Numbered from the stretch's first letter, positions 18,934-29,834 are shown. The stretch: 64,000 nucleotides of DNA from a cyanobacterium endosymbiont of Epithemia clementina EcSB (GCF_029919255.1 NZ_CP123991.1:2209833-2273832); one strand, 5' to 3'. A program made the numbers and translations. The notes: generated by a model not told the origin, from the letters alone.

Positions 18934-19293
18934 TTAGCTACAAGGGGTGGCTTTACTACCACAATCTTTTGATGAGAAAGACTTGCCACACCCACAGGTA
19001 TCTCCAGCATTAGGATTGGTAAAGGTAAATCCGCTTTGGGTTAAACTGTCCACAAAATCGATTACTACCCCCTCAAGAAGAGAAAAACTCTGGGAATCAA
19101 CATAAATAGGAACATTTTTCTGTTCAAAACGGATATCCTGAACGTCTGGCTGTTTGACTAGATTGAGGGTATATTCATAGCCACTACAGCCGCCATCTTT
19201 GATCCCAACACGAATTCCAGTTGCTTTAGGTTCTTCCCCTTCTAAAAAGGGACGAAGTCTAAAAGCTGCTTTTTCAGTTAAACTAACTGTCAT
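18934..19293 (-). CDS. hesB: HesB/IscA-type Fe-S assembly protein
   Basis: A 119-residue A-type carrier protein. The three conserved cysteines are present (GGCSGYEY and the C-terminal DTCGCGKSF). A-type carriers hold or deliver Fe-S clusters; nif-linked members serve nitrogenase maturation. It is encoded between hesA and fdxH as in other diazotrophic cyanobacteria. The upstream gap (19294-19416) contains a copy of the short ACTATTCACTACTC repeat. Confidence 0.92.
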   Translation of the reverse strand: MTVSLTEKAAFRLRPFLEGEEPKATGIRVGIKDGGCSGYEYTLNLVKQPDVQDIRFEQKNVPIYVDSQSFSLLEGVVIDFVDSLTQSGFTFTNPNAGDTCGCGKSFSSKDCGSKATPCS

Positions 19294-19416
19294 AATTTAT
19301 CTCCACGTTTCAGTTGATAGTTATATAGTTGCCGACTATAAAGCTGTATTCCCTGTTTACTATTCACTACTCACTCCCTATAAGTGCGTTTTGGGCGATT
19401 GTCCCAGTCAAGTTTT

Positions 19417-20160
19417 TCAGGTAAAATTACCACAAACTGGACAGTCAGGATCATGATAAGGACGACGTTTAGCAAAGGTGGTACTTGCAAAATCCATGGT
19501 CAATAATTGACCTGTCAATGGCTGTCCTAGTCCCGTAATCAGTTTCACCGCTTCTAGGGCGGCTAAACAAGCTAGGGTTCCTGAAACAGCCCCTAACACT
19601 CCAAATCCCCAACGGTCCCAGGTCGGTTTTTCAGGGAAAATACAGGACAAACAGGGAGTTTTCCCGGGAATAACCGTGGTTAAATAAGCTTCCATCTCAC
19701 TCATGGCCGCTTCTACCATTGGAATTTTTCGTCGCACACAGGCGGCATTTAGGGCTTCACGTTCGTTGAAGTCAAAGGCACAGTCGATGGCAATGTCGGC
19801 CTGTTTCATCAGGTTATGGACATTTTCCGAGGTCACAAATTCAGGGATAGCCTCAATTTCTACATCAGGATTTATTTCTGAAAGAGTTTCTTTGGCTTTG
19901 AATACCCTCGGTTTTCCGACCCAATCATCAGTCATCAAAATCTGACGATTTAGGTCATCCCGACGAAGATTGCCCCCTCGAACTAGAACTAACTTGCCTA
20001 TTCCCGCGACAGCTAAGTAAAGGGCGACAGTTCCGCCAAGCCCTCCTACCCCTGTAACAATAGCAGTAGTAGATTTTAGTTTTTTCTGTCCTTTCTCACC
20101 AAAGCCGTCTAATTGCATTTGACGAGAATAGCGTTCTAATTCTATGGGGGTCAGTTCCAT
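19417..20160 (-). CDS. hesA: HesA, E1/ThiF-like adenylating enzyme
   Basis: A 247-residue ThiF/MoeB-like protein. It has the nucleotide-binding loop GVGGLGGTVALYLA, the conserved Arg motif (DDLNRQIL), a CxxC zinc site (CLSC with CPVC near the C-terminus) and the family's catalytic-region block. HesA is required for efficient cofactor formation in several diazotrophs, perhaps by activating a sulfur-carrier protein. The ATG follows nifW by 8 bases, so they are co-transcribed. Confidence 0.92.
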   Translation of the reverse strand: MELTPIELERYSRQMQLDGFGEKGQKKLKSTTAIVTGVGGLGGTVALYLAVAGIGKLVLVRGGNLRRDDLNRQILMTDDWVGKPRVFKAKETLSEINPDVEIEAIPEFVTSENVHNLMKQADIAIDCAFDFNEREALNAACVRRKIPMVEAAMSEMEAYLTTVIPGKTPCLSCIFPEKPTWDRWGFGVLGAVSGTLACLAALEAVKLITGLGQPLTGQLLTMDFASTTFAKRRPYHDPDCPVCGNFT

Positions 20161-20168
20161 AATGTTTC

Positions 20169-20504
20169 TTAAACCTCAGTTTCTTTAGCTAAATCGTCAA
20201 GTAAGACTACATTTTTAGGGGCGTCTTTGAAGACCTTAAATAGCTTAGTTTCCAGAGGACTAGAAGTTTTAAACAACTCATAAGCTTCTTGAAAAGCTTC
20301 ACCATACTTAGCTAATTTTTCCGATTCACTGATATTAGGAAACGCTTTATCAACGGCAGCAATAAGAATGGAAAATTGCTTCAAAATATGAAGACGATTA
20401 ACATTAACAAAACTGGGGTCATATTCAATTTCAAAGAATTCCAAAAAGTCTTCTGCATTAGTTAATTTAGAAAACTGTTCATAGGTCTTTTCTGTACCAG
20501 CCAT
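20169..20504 (-). CDS. nifW: Nitrogenase-stabilising protein NifW
   Basis: A 111-residue protein of the NifW family, which helps protect or mature the MoFe protein and is linked to homocitrate or oxygen damage. Typical features are the N-terminal DAEDFLEFFEIEYDP-like segment (here NAEDFLEFFEIEYDP), VNRLHILKQF and a helical C-terminus. It starts one base after the stop of the DUF683 gene, with GGGAGG supplied from that gene's end. Confidence 0.92.
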   Translation of the reverse strand: MAGTEKTYEQFSKLTNAEDFLEFFEIEYDPSFVNVNRLHILKQFSILIAAVDKAFPNISESEKLAKYGEAFQEAYELFKTSSPLETKLFKVFKDAPKNVVLLDDLAKETEV

Positions 20505-20505
20505 T

Positions 20506-20736
20506 TTAGAGTTCCTCCCAGGTTTTGAGTCGTTTTTTCAGTTGATCTAGTTCAAAATAAATATCATAAGTCTTCTGAGCCATTTCTAGCAAGGTTTGGT
20601 AATTTGTCGGTAAACCTTCTGCTAGATCGTGCAAATCCATTTTTTGTTGACCAGCTCTGGAATTGAGTCGTTTGATGGATTTCTTGAGAGCTTCTATAGC
20701 TTCTGGCGTTGGTTTAGTGGTTGTTGTTTCTCCCAT
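20506..20736 (-). CDS. DUF683 (CCE_0567-type) nitrogenase-associated protein
   Basis: A short helical-hairpin protein of the DUF683 family, whose Cyanothece member (cce_0567) has a solved structure. The segment EALKKSIKRLNSRAGQQKMDLHDLAEGLP is characteristic (shown here as IKRLNSRAGQQKMDLHDLAEG). Function is unknown; the gene is found beside DUF269 and nifX in most nif clusters. I chose ATG at 20736; a GTG two codons earlier (20742) is also possible. Confidence 0.9.
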   Translation of the reverse strand: MGETTTTKPTPEAIEALKKSIKRLNSRAGQQKMDLHDLAEGLPTNYQTLLEMAQKTYDIYFELDQLKKRLKTWEEL

Positions 20737-20881
20737 TTTCACTCAACTCTTCCTTAATAAACCGTTAGCAATGAACAATTTTCACTTAATTATTGTTCAG
20801 AAAAATCAAAACAGCTACTTCTGATAAAGATTCGTCAAAAACTCTTGGCTTAAGAGAACAAATCTTGATAGATTTTAATGG

Positions 20882-21355
20882 TTAAAATCTTGCGACTTCA
20901 GGAAAACGCTGTACAACTTCGATCCCTGATTGAGTAATTTTTTCCCCTTGAGCTGCTAATTTTTCTAAGGAGTCAAACCCGAAGCGATGAGCATCTCTTA
21001 AAGTTCGGCAAACCGTCATTAAGCGACCACTCCAGACCAAAGCCCAACCAAATCCTTCACTATTTAGATCGACTATCACCTGACATAACTGAGCTGTTTC
21101 TTTCTCAATTAAACTGGCAACAGCACGATAGAAACAAAGAATTCTTAATTTAGTAGCTGGATCGATATCTCCCTCTAGAGAAATTTCCCGTTTTTGTTGT
21201 TTACTAATTACATAAGGTCCGAGGACTAATTCATTAGTCCAACTTTTATAAACCCCATAGTGATCGTAGGCTCGAATTTGTCGAACTACCTCTTGTAAGA
21301 AGGGATTATCTGAAACCAAAAGTGTTGACTGTTCTGAATTAGTTGTAGTCTTCAT
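20882..21355 (-). CDS. NifX-associated protein (DUF269)
   Basis: A 157-residue DUF269 protein, the family of Cyanothece cce_0566. Conserved features include LVRQIRAYDHYG-like (VVRQIRAYDHYGVYKSWT), the LLGPYV-like block and the GFGWALVWSGRLMTVCRTLRD segment (residues about 100-120). These proteins accompany nifX and are thought to assist FeMo-cofactor handling; the exact role is not established. It lies 75 bases after nifX and precedes DUF683 in the same direction. Confidence 0.92.
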   Translation of the reverse strand: MKTTTNSEQSTLLVSDNPFLQEVVRQIRAYDHYGVYKSWTNELVLGPYVISKQQKREISLEGDIDPATKLRILCFYRAVASLIEKETAQLCQVIVDLNSEGFGWALVWSGRLMTVCRTLRDAHRFGFDSLEKLAAQGEKITQSGIEVVQRFPEVARF

Positions 21356-21430
21356 AGCAGTTCCCTGATGTTAATTAACAATTGAGAATTAATGGTTAAT
21401 AATGAAATCAAAACTATCCACTATATACTA

Positions 21431-21856
21431 TCAACCATTAACTAAAATTTCCCCTTCGTCCTCATCTTCAAAGTTCAAAGGTTTAGACTCTTGTTGAAGA
21501 ACTTTGCGTAACCAGGGGGGGGGATTTCCCTTTAAGGTTTTTACCAATTCTGTTAGTAATTCCTCAATAGTTTCTGACTCACTTCTGGCTTTAACTGGGG
21601 TAACATTGCTGCGAATCAATCGAGCCGCTGCACTACCACCAATAGCAGCAACATAGATAATGGTACATCCTTTGAGGGCTTCAATTTTAGGATTTATTTT
21701 GTCTTCGTTACCATCTTCTTTTAAGTCTCCCGAAAATTCTAGAGTTTTGTCAAAACTAAACCCTTCAGGTGTAACATCATAAACGTCAATTTCCTTCGCC
21801 CAACCAAAATGGGCATTAATATGAACTCTATCACTGGTAGTAAATGCAACTTTCAT
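21431..21856 (-). CDS. nifX: NifX, cofactor-binding protein
   Basis: A 141-residue NifX of the NifX/NafY/NifB-C-terminal family, which binds NifB-co or VK-cluster during FeMo-cofactor assembly. The start at 21856 (MKVAFTTSDRVHINAHFGWA) is supported by AGGAGG 6 bases upstream; a longer open frame to 21910 would overlap the intergenic region and lacks family similarity. The His in NAHFGWAKE is the family's conserved cofactor-region residue. It is located between nifN and DUF269. Confidence 0.93.
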   Translation of the reverse strand: MKVAFTTSDRVHINAHFGWAKEIDVYDVTPEGFSFDKTLEFSGDLKEDGNEDKINPKIEALKGCTIIYVAAIGGSAAARLIRSNVTPVKARSESETIEELLTELVKTLKGNPPPWLRKVLQQESKPLNFEDEDEGEILVNG

Positions 21857-21922
21857 GGTAGTCCTCCTCTTAGAACTAAAAGAAATTAGTGAAAACTTTT
21901 GAAAAGCCATTAAGCAAAGAGA

Positions 21923-23305
21923 TCAATTATGACTTAAGACTGATGGATTATGAGGGGTGTTAGCTTCTTCATTTAACAAAATATTGCCAACATCGAACAG
22001 AAATCGCATTGTTCCGCGATATCCAACTAAACACCGTTGACCATTACCCAATTGATCAAAGACTGGATAGCCCATACGATATAGGGGAGCATTTAAGCGT
22101 TTTGCTAAAGCAGTTCCATGGGAATTGGTGATTATTAAATCCGACCCAGCTGCTAAATCTTCTAAGTCTTCCAAGTCGCCAATGGCAACAGTACCGATAG
22201 GTAAATCTTCTAAAATAGGGGACTTAGTGGTAGTAACCGCCGCGTGAACCTTAGCCCCCATATCATTGAGTAACCAAGCAGTTTGATAGAGTAAGTCTGG
22301 CTCAAGAGCTAAAGCTATCTTTTTACCTCCAAAATAAAAATGGGTATCAAGGATAGTATCTTGAAGTTGACGGCGTTGGCGTTGGAATAACGCAGGAATA
22401 TTGGGAATAATTGGGAAATGGTGATCACAACGAGAAGTAACAATTTGAGACAAACGCCACAAAAAGCTATCAACCGCTTCTAGACCAGCTAAACGAGGGA
22501 ACACCTCATACTTTGTCCCAAAACGTTCCTCTAATATTTTAGCTGCTCCGCGCATACTTTCCCCAACTGCTAGAGTAAAACTTGAACGAGGCAATGATCT
22601 TAGTTGAGCAACTGTTGTCCCCCCTCCAGTGATAGTTTGATATCCGTCCTCAAGATGTCCATCAAGAGATCTTGATAGATCGGGAATAGCTAAAGGGGTC
22701 AAGCCAAATGCTTCAACAATTGCCTTAATTTCTTCCATATCTCCTGGAGATACAAAAGAACCAGGCAAAATATTAACTTGAGGTTGGGGATAGACCACCG
22801 AACTCAGAGAAGCTTCCCTAGGGAAGGCATTATAGTCTAAGGCGACAATTTGCTCTACCGCAGAGGCGAAACCATCTTGTAAAGAGCCGCTATAATCCGG
22901 GGTAGAAACATAAACAATGGGCAAATTTTCCAGTTCCGGGTGAAGTTCCCGAATGGTTTTGAGAATGCGCTTCATATCATCCCCGCGCGTCTCTGTTAGT
23001 CCTGTAGTGAGCAACCCAATAATATCAGGGTTGTTGTTCTCAACAATAGTCAAAATTGCCTGTTCAACGTTCTCCTCGCCCCCTAAGATAGTCGTTACCT
23101 CTGTCATAGCAGTGGTTGACAGAGGAATAGCTTCACGAAAATGGCGTACTAGGACAACCTTGGCAAATGCGGTACAGCCTTGCGCCCCGTGAAATAAAGG
23201 CATCATTCCCTTTAATCCCAAAAACGCCAAGGACGCGCCCAAGGGTTGACTCATTTTGAGGGGGTTAACAGACAGGGATTTGTTTGTATTAACAACAGTT
23301 GTCAT
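21923..23305 (-). CDS. nifN: Nitrogenase cofactor scaffold NifN
   Basis: A 460-residue NifN, the beta-type partner of NifE in the NifEN scaffold on which the FeMo-cofactor precursor matures. NPLKMSQPLGASLAFLG and HGAQGCTAF (Cys44) are diagnostic, the latter holding a scaffold cluster ligand. Length and motifs match NifN rather than NifK, which is 51 residues longer here. It is preceded by a 117-base gap carrying one copy of the short ACTATTCACTACTC repeat. Confidence 0.95.
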   Translation of the reverse strand: MTTVVNTNKSLSVNPLKMSQPLGASLAFLGLKGMMPLFHGAQGCTAFAKVVLVRHFREAIPLSTTAMTEVTTILGGEENVEQAILTIVENNNPDIIGLLTTGLTETRGDDMKRILKTIRELHPELENLPIVYVSTPDYSGSLQDGFASAVEQIVALDYNAFPREASLSSVVYPQPQVNILPGSFVSPGDMEEIKAIVEAFGLTPLAIPDLSRSLDGHLEDGYQTITGGGTTVAQLRSLPRSSFTLAVGESMRGAAKILEERFGTKYEVFPRLAGLEAVDSFLWRLSQIVTSRCDHHFPIIPNIPALFQRQRRQLQDTILDTHFYFGGKKIALALEPDLLYQTAWLLNDMGAKVHAAVTTTKSPILEDLPIGTVAIGDLEDLEDLAAGSDLIITNSHGTALAKRLNAPLYRMGYPVFDQLGNGQRCLVGYRGTMRFLFDVGNILLNEEANTPHNPSVLSHN

Positions 23306-23422
23306 TTTAGTTAAAAGTTAAGCATGTGATAGTTAAGCGTTGATGGTTAATAGTTGGGGACCGATAGTTGGCAGTTACTAACTGGAGAACTTTATGATCT
23401 TCACTATACTATTCACTACTCT

Positions 23423-24835
23423 CTATTCCGCTTCGAGATTTAGTAAGCCTTCGTGTTCCTGCTGCCAAATTTCCCAGGGAGCAGGTTTACGGACCTGTTG
23501 CCAAATAGGACTGTGCACCGCCTCGTCTAATTCCTTAGCCATTTCAATCATCCCTACATAGCCGGCATAGGGATGATGACGTTCTTGGTTGATATCCAAG
23601 AAGGGAATTCTCGCTTTGAGTGCAGTATATTGATTGCGACCCCCTGCTACCAATAAATCCGCTTTCGTCTGTTCTACAATCTGTAATAGCTCCGTTGCAT
23701 TGCCCTTTTCGATCATAATGCCGTCTTTGCCTAAAAGTTTTTTGATCTTTGCTTTATCTTCCTCTGTGCTTTTCTTAGTGCTGGTTGCCACTACTTCCAT
23801 TCCTAAGTCTTGTGCTGCAGAGACAATAGACCAACTTTTTACCCCTCCAGTGTAGAGAACCATTCGCTTACCCTTAAGGCGATTACGATAAGGGGCTAAT
23901 GCTTTATCCAATTGCTCAGTTTCAGTTTTAATCAATTCTTCAACTCGTTGTTGCAAGGCAAGGTCACCCAATTTTGCGGCGATGTTGCGTAAACAACGAT
24001 TCATGTCTGCAATGCCGTAAAATGACTCCTCAATGTAAGGAATGCCGTAACGTTCCTCCATTGCTGTCGCCATGTTAATTAACGCTTTGGAGCAAATCAT
24101 TACATTGAGTTTAGCGCGATGGGAATAACACACTTCCTCATAACGCGCATCTCCTGTGATCTTTGCCATTACTCGAATACCGACTTTTTCAAATAGAGGC
24201 AAAACACCCCACATTTCTCCGGCAACGTTATATTCTCCAATTAAATTAATATCATAATCGGTAGTATATTCTGGCTCACGGGTTCCGACAACGTATTGCA
24301 ACAATGCATCTCCACCGAGGCGATTACCTAGGTTTTTACTACCCACAAAACCAGGAGAGTGAACAGGAATAACAGGGGTTTTATATTTAGCGGTAGCAGC
24401 TTTACAAACTGCATCCAGATCATCTCCAATTAAAGCAGTAACACAAGTAGAGTAAACAAAAATAGCTGCTGGATTATAGCGTTTTATTAATTGGGTGATC
24501 GCCTTATAAAGCTTTTTTTCGCCCCCAAAAATAACATCGTTTTCTGATATATCCGTGGTAAATCCCATTTTATAGGTCATGGGTCCACTGCTGAGACTGC
24601 CACGACTATTCCAACTATTACCCGAACAAGCAATAGAACCGTGAACTAAATGAGCCGCATCTGTAATGGGAACTAAAGCGATAGACGCTCCGTCGAAGGC
24701 ACAACCTCCCTGAGCCGCCCCAGGTTTAGCTTGTTGTTGACAGGACTTATTTTTTCCTTGACCTTCCTTGTTATGGTTATGTTCACAACCAGGTTGGGTA
24801 AGTAGTTCCGATATTTTGCCTTTCGTGAGTTTCAT
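23423..24835 (-). CDS. nifE: Nitrogenase cofactor scaffold NifE
   Basis: A 470-residue NifE, alpha-type half of NifEN. It has the N-terminal Cys motif GGCAFDGA, HGSIACSGNSW, the CVTALIGDDL block and IPFLDINQERHHPYAGY near the end, where a His replaces the cofactor-binding site pattern of NifD. It is unfused with nifN, as in Crocosphaera-type cyanobacteria. A broken Mo-nitrogenase C-terminal-family gene lies directly upstream. Confidence 0.95.
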   Translation of the reverse strand: MKLTKGKISELLTQPGCEHNHNKEGQGKNKSCQQQAKPGAAQGGCAFDGASIALVPITDAAHLVHGSIACSGNSWNSRGSLSSGPMTYKMGFTTDISENDVIFGGEKKLYKAITQLIKRYNPAAIFVYSTCVTALIGDDLDAVCKAATAKYKTPVIPVHSPGFVGSKNLGNRLGGDALLQYVVGTREPEYTTDYDINLIGEYNVAGEMWGVLPLFEKVGIRVMAKITGDARYEEVCYSHRAKLNVMICSKALINMATAMEERYGIPYIEESFYGIADMNRCLRNIAAKLGDLALQQRVEELIKTETEQLDKALAPYRNRLKGKRMVLYTGGVKSWSIVSAAQDLGMEVVATSTKKSTEEDKAKIKKLLGKDGIMIEKGNATELLQIVEQTKADLLVAGGRNQYTALKARIPFLDINQERHHPYAGYVGMIEMAKELDEAVHSPIWQQVRKPAPWEIWQQEHEGLLNLEAE

Positions 24836-24932
24836 GTTAATTGCCGCCTATTCTTGTTACCAATGACCAATCTTAGTTAAGAGGAGGTGAGTGGGTGAGG
24901 ATGAAATCGAGCTACTGTCTTTTGCCTTCTCA

Positions 24933-25197
24933 CTAACAAACACATTCACATTTATTTGCATCTTCACCACAGACATCGGAAAGATAGGTGAGAGCTTTGA
25001 TGTGTAAGTCCACAAACTCCAGTTAGGTTTGAGTTTATATAAGGAATATGAAGCTGAAGTACGTCCAAATACAAAAATGTCCCGTTCAAAGGAACAGGCA
25101 TAAGGAACTGACCCATAGTGTGAGTAATTTTAGCCTGTTTGACTTCCATTAACTCTATCCAACGCCTCAAAGTACAGAAAAAACCGAACCATACCAT
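24933..25197 (-). pseudogene. Broken Mo-dependent nitrogenase C-terminal-family gene between nifK and nifE
   Basis: Three frames in succession on the minus strand spell one protein. The first gives LRRWIELMEVKQAKITHTM. After a shift comes ACSFERDIFVFGRT and YKLKPNW. After a second shift comes LEFVDLHIKALTYLSDVCGE, ending in a Cys-rich tail and TAG at 24933. This follows the family pattern RW--S-EV---K-A, then CPFERD-k-FGRt, then KLNP, then GLRFRALcYLaDeCGED. The small protein is common beside nif structural genes in cyanobacteria; its role is unknown. Here it is dead by two frameshifts. The rest of the nifK-nifE gap (25198-25340) shows no gene. Confidence 0.75.
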
Positions 25198-25340
25198 TTG
25201 TCAGAAGTTGAGAAAGAATGGGTTCGAGTTACCGTAACTTTCTTCCCAGACCTATCTGAAAAAGGGAGGGGAGAGGAGAGGGGGGAGTGATTACTCCCTG
25301 AATCTTCCTAAATCTCCCTTGTTTTCAGATTTCTCTGTGA

Positions 25341-26876
25341 TTAACGAACTAAATCGAAAGAAATATCCGTCACAGAAGGAGTATCAGTCTTACGATCTAA
25401 CGCTTCAAGAACCCCATTAGCAATCCAGTTGAGTAGGTTGATAGCACCTTCATACCCAATGGTGGAATAGCGATGTAAATGATGGCGATCAAAGATAGGA
25501 TATCCAATACGGATTAAAGGAGTCTTGGTATCACGCTCAAGATACTTGGCGTAGGAATTACCAATTAAGAAATCAACAGGTTCAGTGAACAGTAAAGAAC
25601 GAAGATGCCATAAGTCCTTACCACCCCAAACAGTGGCTTGTTGTCCGAAGGGGCTAGATTTTAGAAGGGCGTTAGCTTCAATTTCGAATTCTTTGGTACT
25701 GTTATGAACCAAAACATGAACAGGCTCGATCCCCATTTCTAACATGAACTGTAATAAGCCCATTACAAGGTCAGGATCTCCGTAAACCGCAGCCCGCTTA
25801 CCGTGTACCCAAGCTTGGGTATCGGTCATTGCGTCAACCGCACGTCCACGAGCGATTTCAAGTTCTTGGGGGATAGGGTTTCCAGTCAATTTGGACAAGC
25901 CCATCAAGAAATCATCAGTACCCTTGATACCCCAAGGAAGATAGGTAAATACCTTTTGTTTCCACTCTTTCCCAATATATTCACGAGTTTTAGGAGTGGT
26001 GTAGGTTTGAAGGGTAACAGTTGCTTCAGCGTTGATGGAGTCAGCAGCGGCATCTAAGGGTGTTCCTTCTTGGTACATCTTGAATTCTCCTAAGTTTGGA
26101 GAATCAAGGTACATTTCGGTGTCACCTAAAATGACAGCATTAATTCCCATGGCAGCCGTCAAGCTTTTGAGTTGCCGAAGGTTACCCATATAGGTTTCAA
26201 ACCCGGGAATGAAGTTGATGGTCCCGTTGGTAGTTCCTTTTTTCTTACCTTGAGTTAAGGTGGAAAGGATGGATTTCATCATGCTGTCATAACCGGTGAT
26301 GTGGGAACCCACAAAACTAGGAGTATGAGCGTAAGGTACGGGAAAATCGTCAGGGATAGAACCATCTTGACGAGCAGTTTCTACGAATGCACCCAAGTCA
26401 TCCCCAATAACTTCTGCCATACAAGTAGTACAGACAGCAATCATTTTGGGCTTATAAAGAGCATAAGCGTTCATCAAACCTTCAATCATGTTTTTTAATC
26501 CACCGAAAACAGCAGCGTTTTCAGTCATGGAAGAAGAAACAGCACTAACAGGTTCTTTAAAGTGACGGGTTAAGTGGGTACGGAAGTAAGCCACACATCC
26601 CTGAGAACCATGAACGAAAGGAAGAGTTCCTTCAAAACCGACGGCAGCTAATAAAGCACCAAGAGGTTGGCAAGCTTTAGCGGGGTTGATGGTTAGGGCT
26701 TCACGAGCAAAGTTCTTTTCGCGGTATTCCCAGGTTTTTGTCCACTCAGCAATTTCTTGAACCTTCTCAGTAGAAGGCATTCCCTCAAACTGTTTCTTAT
26801 TTTCAAACAGTTCTTGATACTCAGGCTGGTGGAACAGATCAACGTGATCCTTAATATTATCTACATTCTGAGCCAT
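25341..26876 (-). CDS. nifK: Nitrogenase MoFe protein beta chain (NifK)
   Basis: A 511-residue beta chain of the MoFe protein, which with NifD forms the site where N2 is reduced. P-cluster ligands Cys69 (NPAKACQPLGA), Cys94 (HGSQGCVAYF) and Cys152 (CTTCMAEVIGDD) are present, corresponding to Cys70, 95 and 153 of Azotobacter. No truncation. It lies 140 bases after nifD; AGGAG is about 15 bases before the ATG. Synonymous composition is less AT-rich than the flanking desert, consistent with high expression. Confidence 0.97.
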   Translation of the reverse strand: MAQNVDNIKDHVDLFHQPEYQELFENKKQFEGMPSTEKVQEIAEWTKTWEYREKNFAREALTINPAKACQPLGALLAAVGFEGTLPFVHGSQGCVAYFRTHLTRHFKEPVSAVSSSMTENAAVFGGLKNMIEGLMNAYALYKPKMIAVCTTCMAEVIGDDLGAFVETARQDGSIPDDFPVPYAHTPSFVGSHITGYDSMMKSILSTLTQGKKKGTTNGTINFIPGFETYMGNLRQLKSLTAAMGINAVILGDTEMYLDSPNLGEFKMYQEGTPLDAAADSINAEATVTLQTYTTPKTREYIGKEWKQKVFTYLPWGIKGTDDFLMGLSKLTGNPIPQELEIARGRAVDAMTDTQAWVHGKRAAVYGDPDLVMGLLQFMLEMGIEPVHVLVHNSTKEFEIEANALLKSSPFGQQATVWGGKDLWHLRSLLFTEPVDFLIGNSYAKYLERDTKTPLIRIGYPIFDRHHLHRYSTIGYEGAINLLNWIANGVLEALDRKTDTPSVTDISFDLVR

Positions 26877-27016
26877 TTTCTTTGGTAACTCCTGTATGGG
26901 TAGGGTTGAATATCGATTGGCACCTTTTAAAAGGGAGGGGGCGTTGGGGAGGTATAGAACAAAATATTTCTAGTCTCTCGTATTTTCCTTAGTCCCCCGT
27001 GTCTTTTTCTATCCCT

Positions 27017-28453
27017 CTATTTATTCCAAGGGGTGCCAACTAATCCCCAAGTGGGACTGTTAAGAGCTAAGTCCATATCACGGGCGAAGATAGCGAAGCC
27101 ATCATAACCATGGTAAGGTCCTGAGTAATCCCAAGAGTGCATCTGACGGAAGGGAAGAGCCATCTTTTGGAAGACATACTTCTCTTTAACCCCAGAGGCC
27201 ACTAAATCAGGCTTAAGTTTTTTGACGAATTCTTCGAACTCATAAGCGGTCGCATCATCATAGATGAGGGTCGCATCATCAACATACTTAGTTGTACGTT
27301 TGTAGTCATCACCGTGGGCGAATTCATACCCAGTTCCAATCATCTTCATACCCAAGTCTTGGAAAGCGGGAACAACGTGACGAGGACGCAGTCCACCAAC
27401 CATCATCATGACAGTTTTGCCTTCTAAACGAGGACGGTATTTAGCCAGAACGTCATCACATTGTTTCTGGTACTTTTTGATTACTTCTTCAGCTTTCGCT
27501 TGAATAGTTTCATCAAAACGTTCAGCAATGGTGCGTAAAGACTCAGCAATTTTGGTAGGTCCAAAGAAGTTATATTCCAACCAGGGAATACCGTATTTTT
27601 CTTCCATGTGACGACTGATGTAGTTCATGGAACGGTAGCAGTGGATGAGATTCAACTTAACCTTAGGGGTGGCTTTCATTTCAGTGAAAGTACCATCACC
27701 AGACCACTGAGCTACAACGCGGAGTCCGATTTCTTCAAGAAGAATACGGCTAGACCAAGCATCTCCACCAATGTTGTAGTCACCAATGATGGCAACATCA
27801 TAAGGGGTGCCTTCAAATTCTGCGTTTTCTGCGTCCGCAGCGGGGAAAACCCAGTCACGGATCATGTCGTTAGCGATGTGGTGTCCTAAGGATTGAGAAA
27901 CCCCACGGAATCCTTCACAACGAACGGGAACAACGGATTTACCAATCTCTTTACTCTTAGCACGAGCAACAGATTCAATGTCATCTCCGATCAATCCAAC
28001 GGGACATTCTGACTGAATAGAAATACCACCATTGAGGGGAAATAATTCTTCTATTTCGTCAATGATTTTACTGAGCTTTTTGTCTCCACCAAAAACGATA
28101 TCCCGTTCTTGGAAATCAGACGTGAAGTTCATGGTGCCGAAGGTATCAACCCCGGTAGTTCCGATGTAGTAGTTGCGACGACCAGACCAGGAATAGTAAC
28201 CACAACCAACGGGACCGTGAGAGATGTGGATCATATCCTTGATAGGACCCCAAACAACTCCTTTTGATCCAGCATAAGCACAACCACGAGTGGTCATTAC
28301 ACCGGGTAGGGACTGTTTGTTGGACTTTACTCCACAATCATCTTTACCTTCTTCGTAAACGTTGAGGTGCTTCTCACGTTTTTTAGCAGTTTTTTCAGGG
28401 TATGTCGCTAAGACATCCTTAATGAGCTTCTTATTCTCTTCTACTGTTGCCAT
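27017..28453 (-). CDS. nifD: Nitrogenase MoFe protein alpha chain (NifD)
   Basis: A 478-residue alpha chain. P-cluster ligands Cys58 (TTRGCAYAG), Cys84 ([11 protein letters not shown]) and Cys150 ([11 protein letters not shown]) are present, as are the FeMo-cofactor ligands Cys272 ([10 protein letters not shown]) and His439 ([10 protein letters not shown]) and the nearby His191 (SLGHHIAND). The gene is continuous, so no excision element interrupts it, unlike in many heterocyst-forming species. GAGG precedes the ATG. It follows nifH after a 176-base gap. Confidence 0.97.
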   Translation of the reverse strand: MATVEENKKLIKDVLATYPEKTAKKREKHLNVYEEGKDDCGVKSNKQSLPGVMTTRGCAYAGSKGVVWGPIKDMIHISHGPVGCGYYSWSGRRNYYIGTTGVDTFGTMNFTSDFQERDIVFGGDKKLSKIIDEIEELFPLNGGISIQSECPVGLIGDDIESVARAKSKEIGKSVVPVRCEGFRGVSQSLGHHIANDMIRDWVFPAADAENAEFEGTPYDVAIIGDYNIGGDAWSSRILLEEIGLRVVAQWSGDGTFTEMKATPKVKLNLIHCYRSMNYISRHMEEKYGIPWLEYNFFGPTKIAESLRTIAERFDETIQAKAEEVIKKYQKQCDDVLAKYRPRLEGKTVMMMVGGLRPRHVVPAFQDLGMKMIGTGYEFAHGDDYKRTTKYVDDATLIYDDATAYEFEEFVKKLKPDLVASGVKEKYVFQKMALPFRQMHSWDYSGPYHGYDGFAIFARDMDLALNSPTWGLVGTPWNK

Positions 28454-28629
28454 GATGTTCCTCTATAGAGTCGTAAAGTATTAGGAATCTAGGAATCATC
28501 GAAAAAAGAGGTAAGGCAAAAGGACTAATTGTGAATCAATAGTTAATAGTTGTTGATTATTTCCCTAATTACTATTCTCTATTCACTTTTGCCTTGGTGT
28601 TCCTCTATTCCGACTAAGCGAGACTAAGC

Positions 28630-29636
<1,007 letters not shown>

Positions 29637-29834
29637 GTCCGGGATTTCTTCCACATAGAAGCTAACTCTTGGTTAAGAAAAGCTTCCCCCGAGAAGAGCA
29701 AAAGCTGTAAAACTTCACTCACGAGGTGGCGTTACAGAGGGTTTAACCAAACCTAGTTAAGGTTGTGTTTTGAGCAAGTAGATAAACTATGCTCGTAGAC
29801 CATCCTTGATAGTTGGTTATCTCTAAACGTCTGG

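Noticed and set aside
24964-25197. 77-codon minus-strand frame as an intact gene
   Set aside because: Only its first third matches the Mo-nitrogenase C-terminal family; the rest of the match is in other frames, so it is a pseudogene.
27017-28453. Possible nifD excision element
   Set aside because: nifD is continuous with all ligands and correct length; no recombinase gene or repeats interrupt it.
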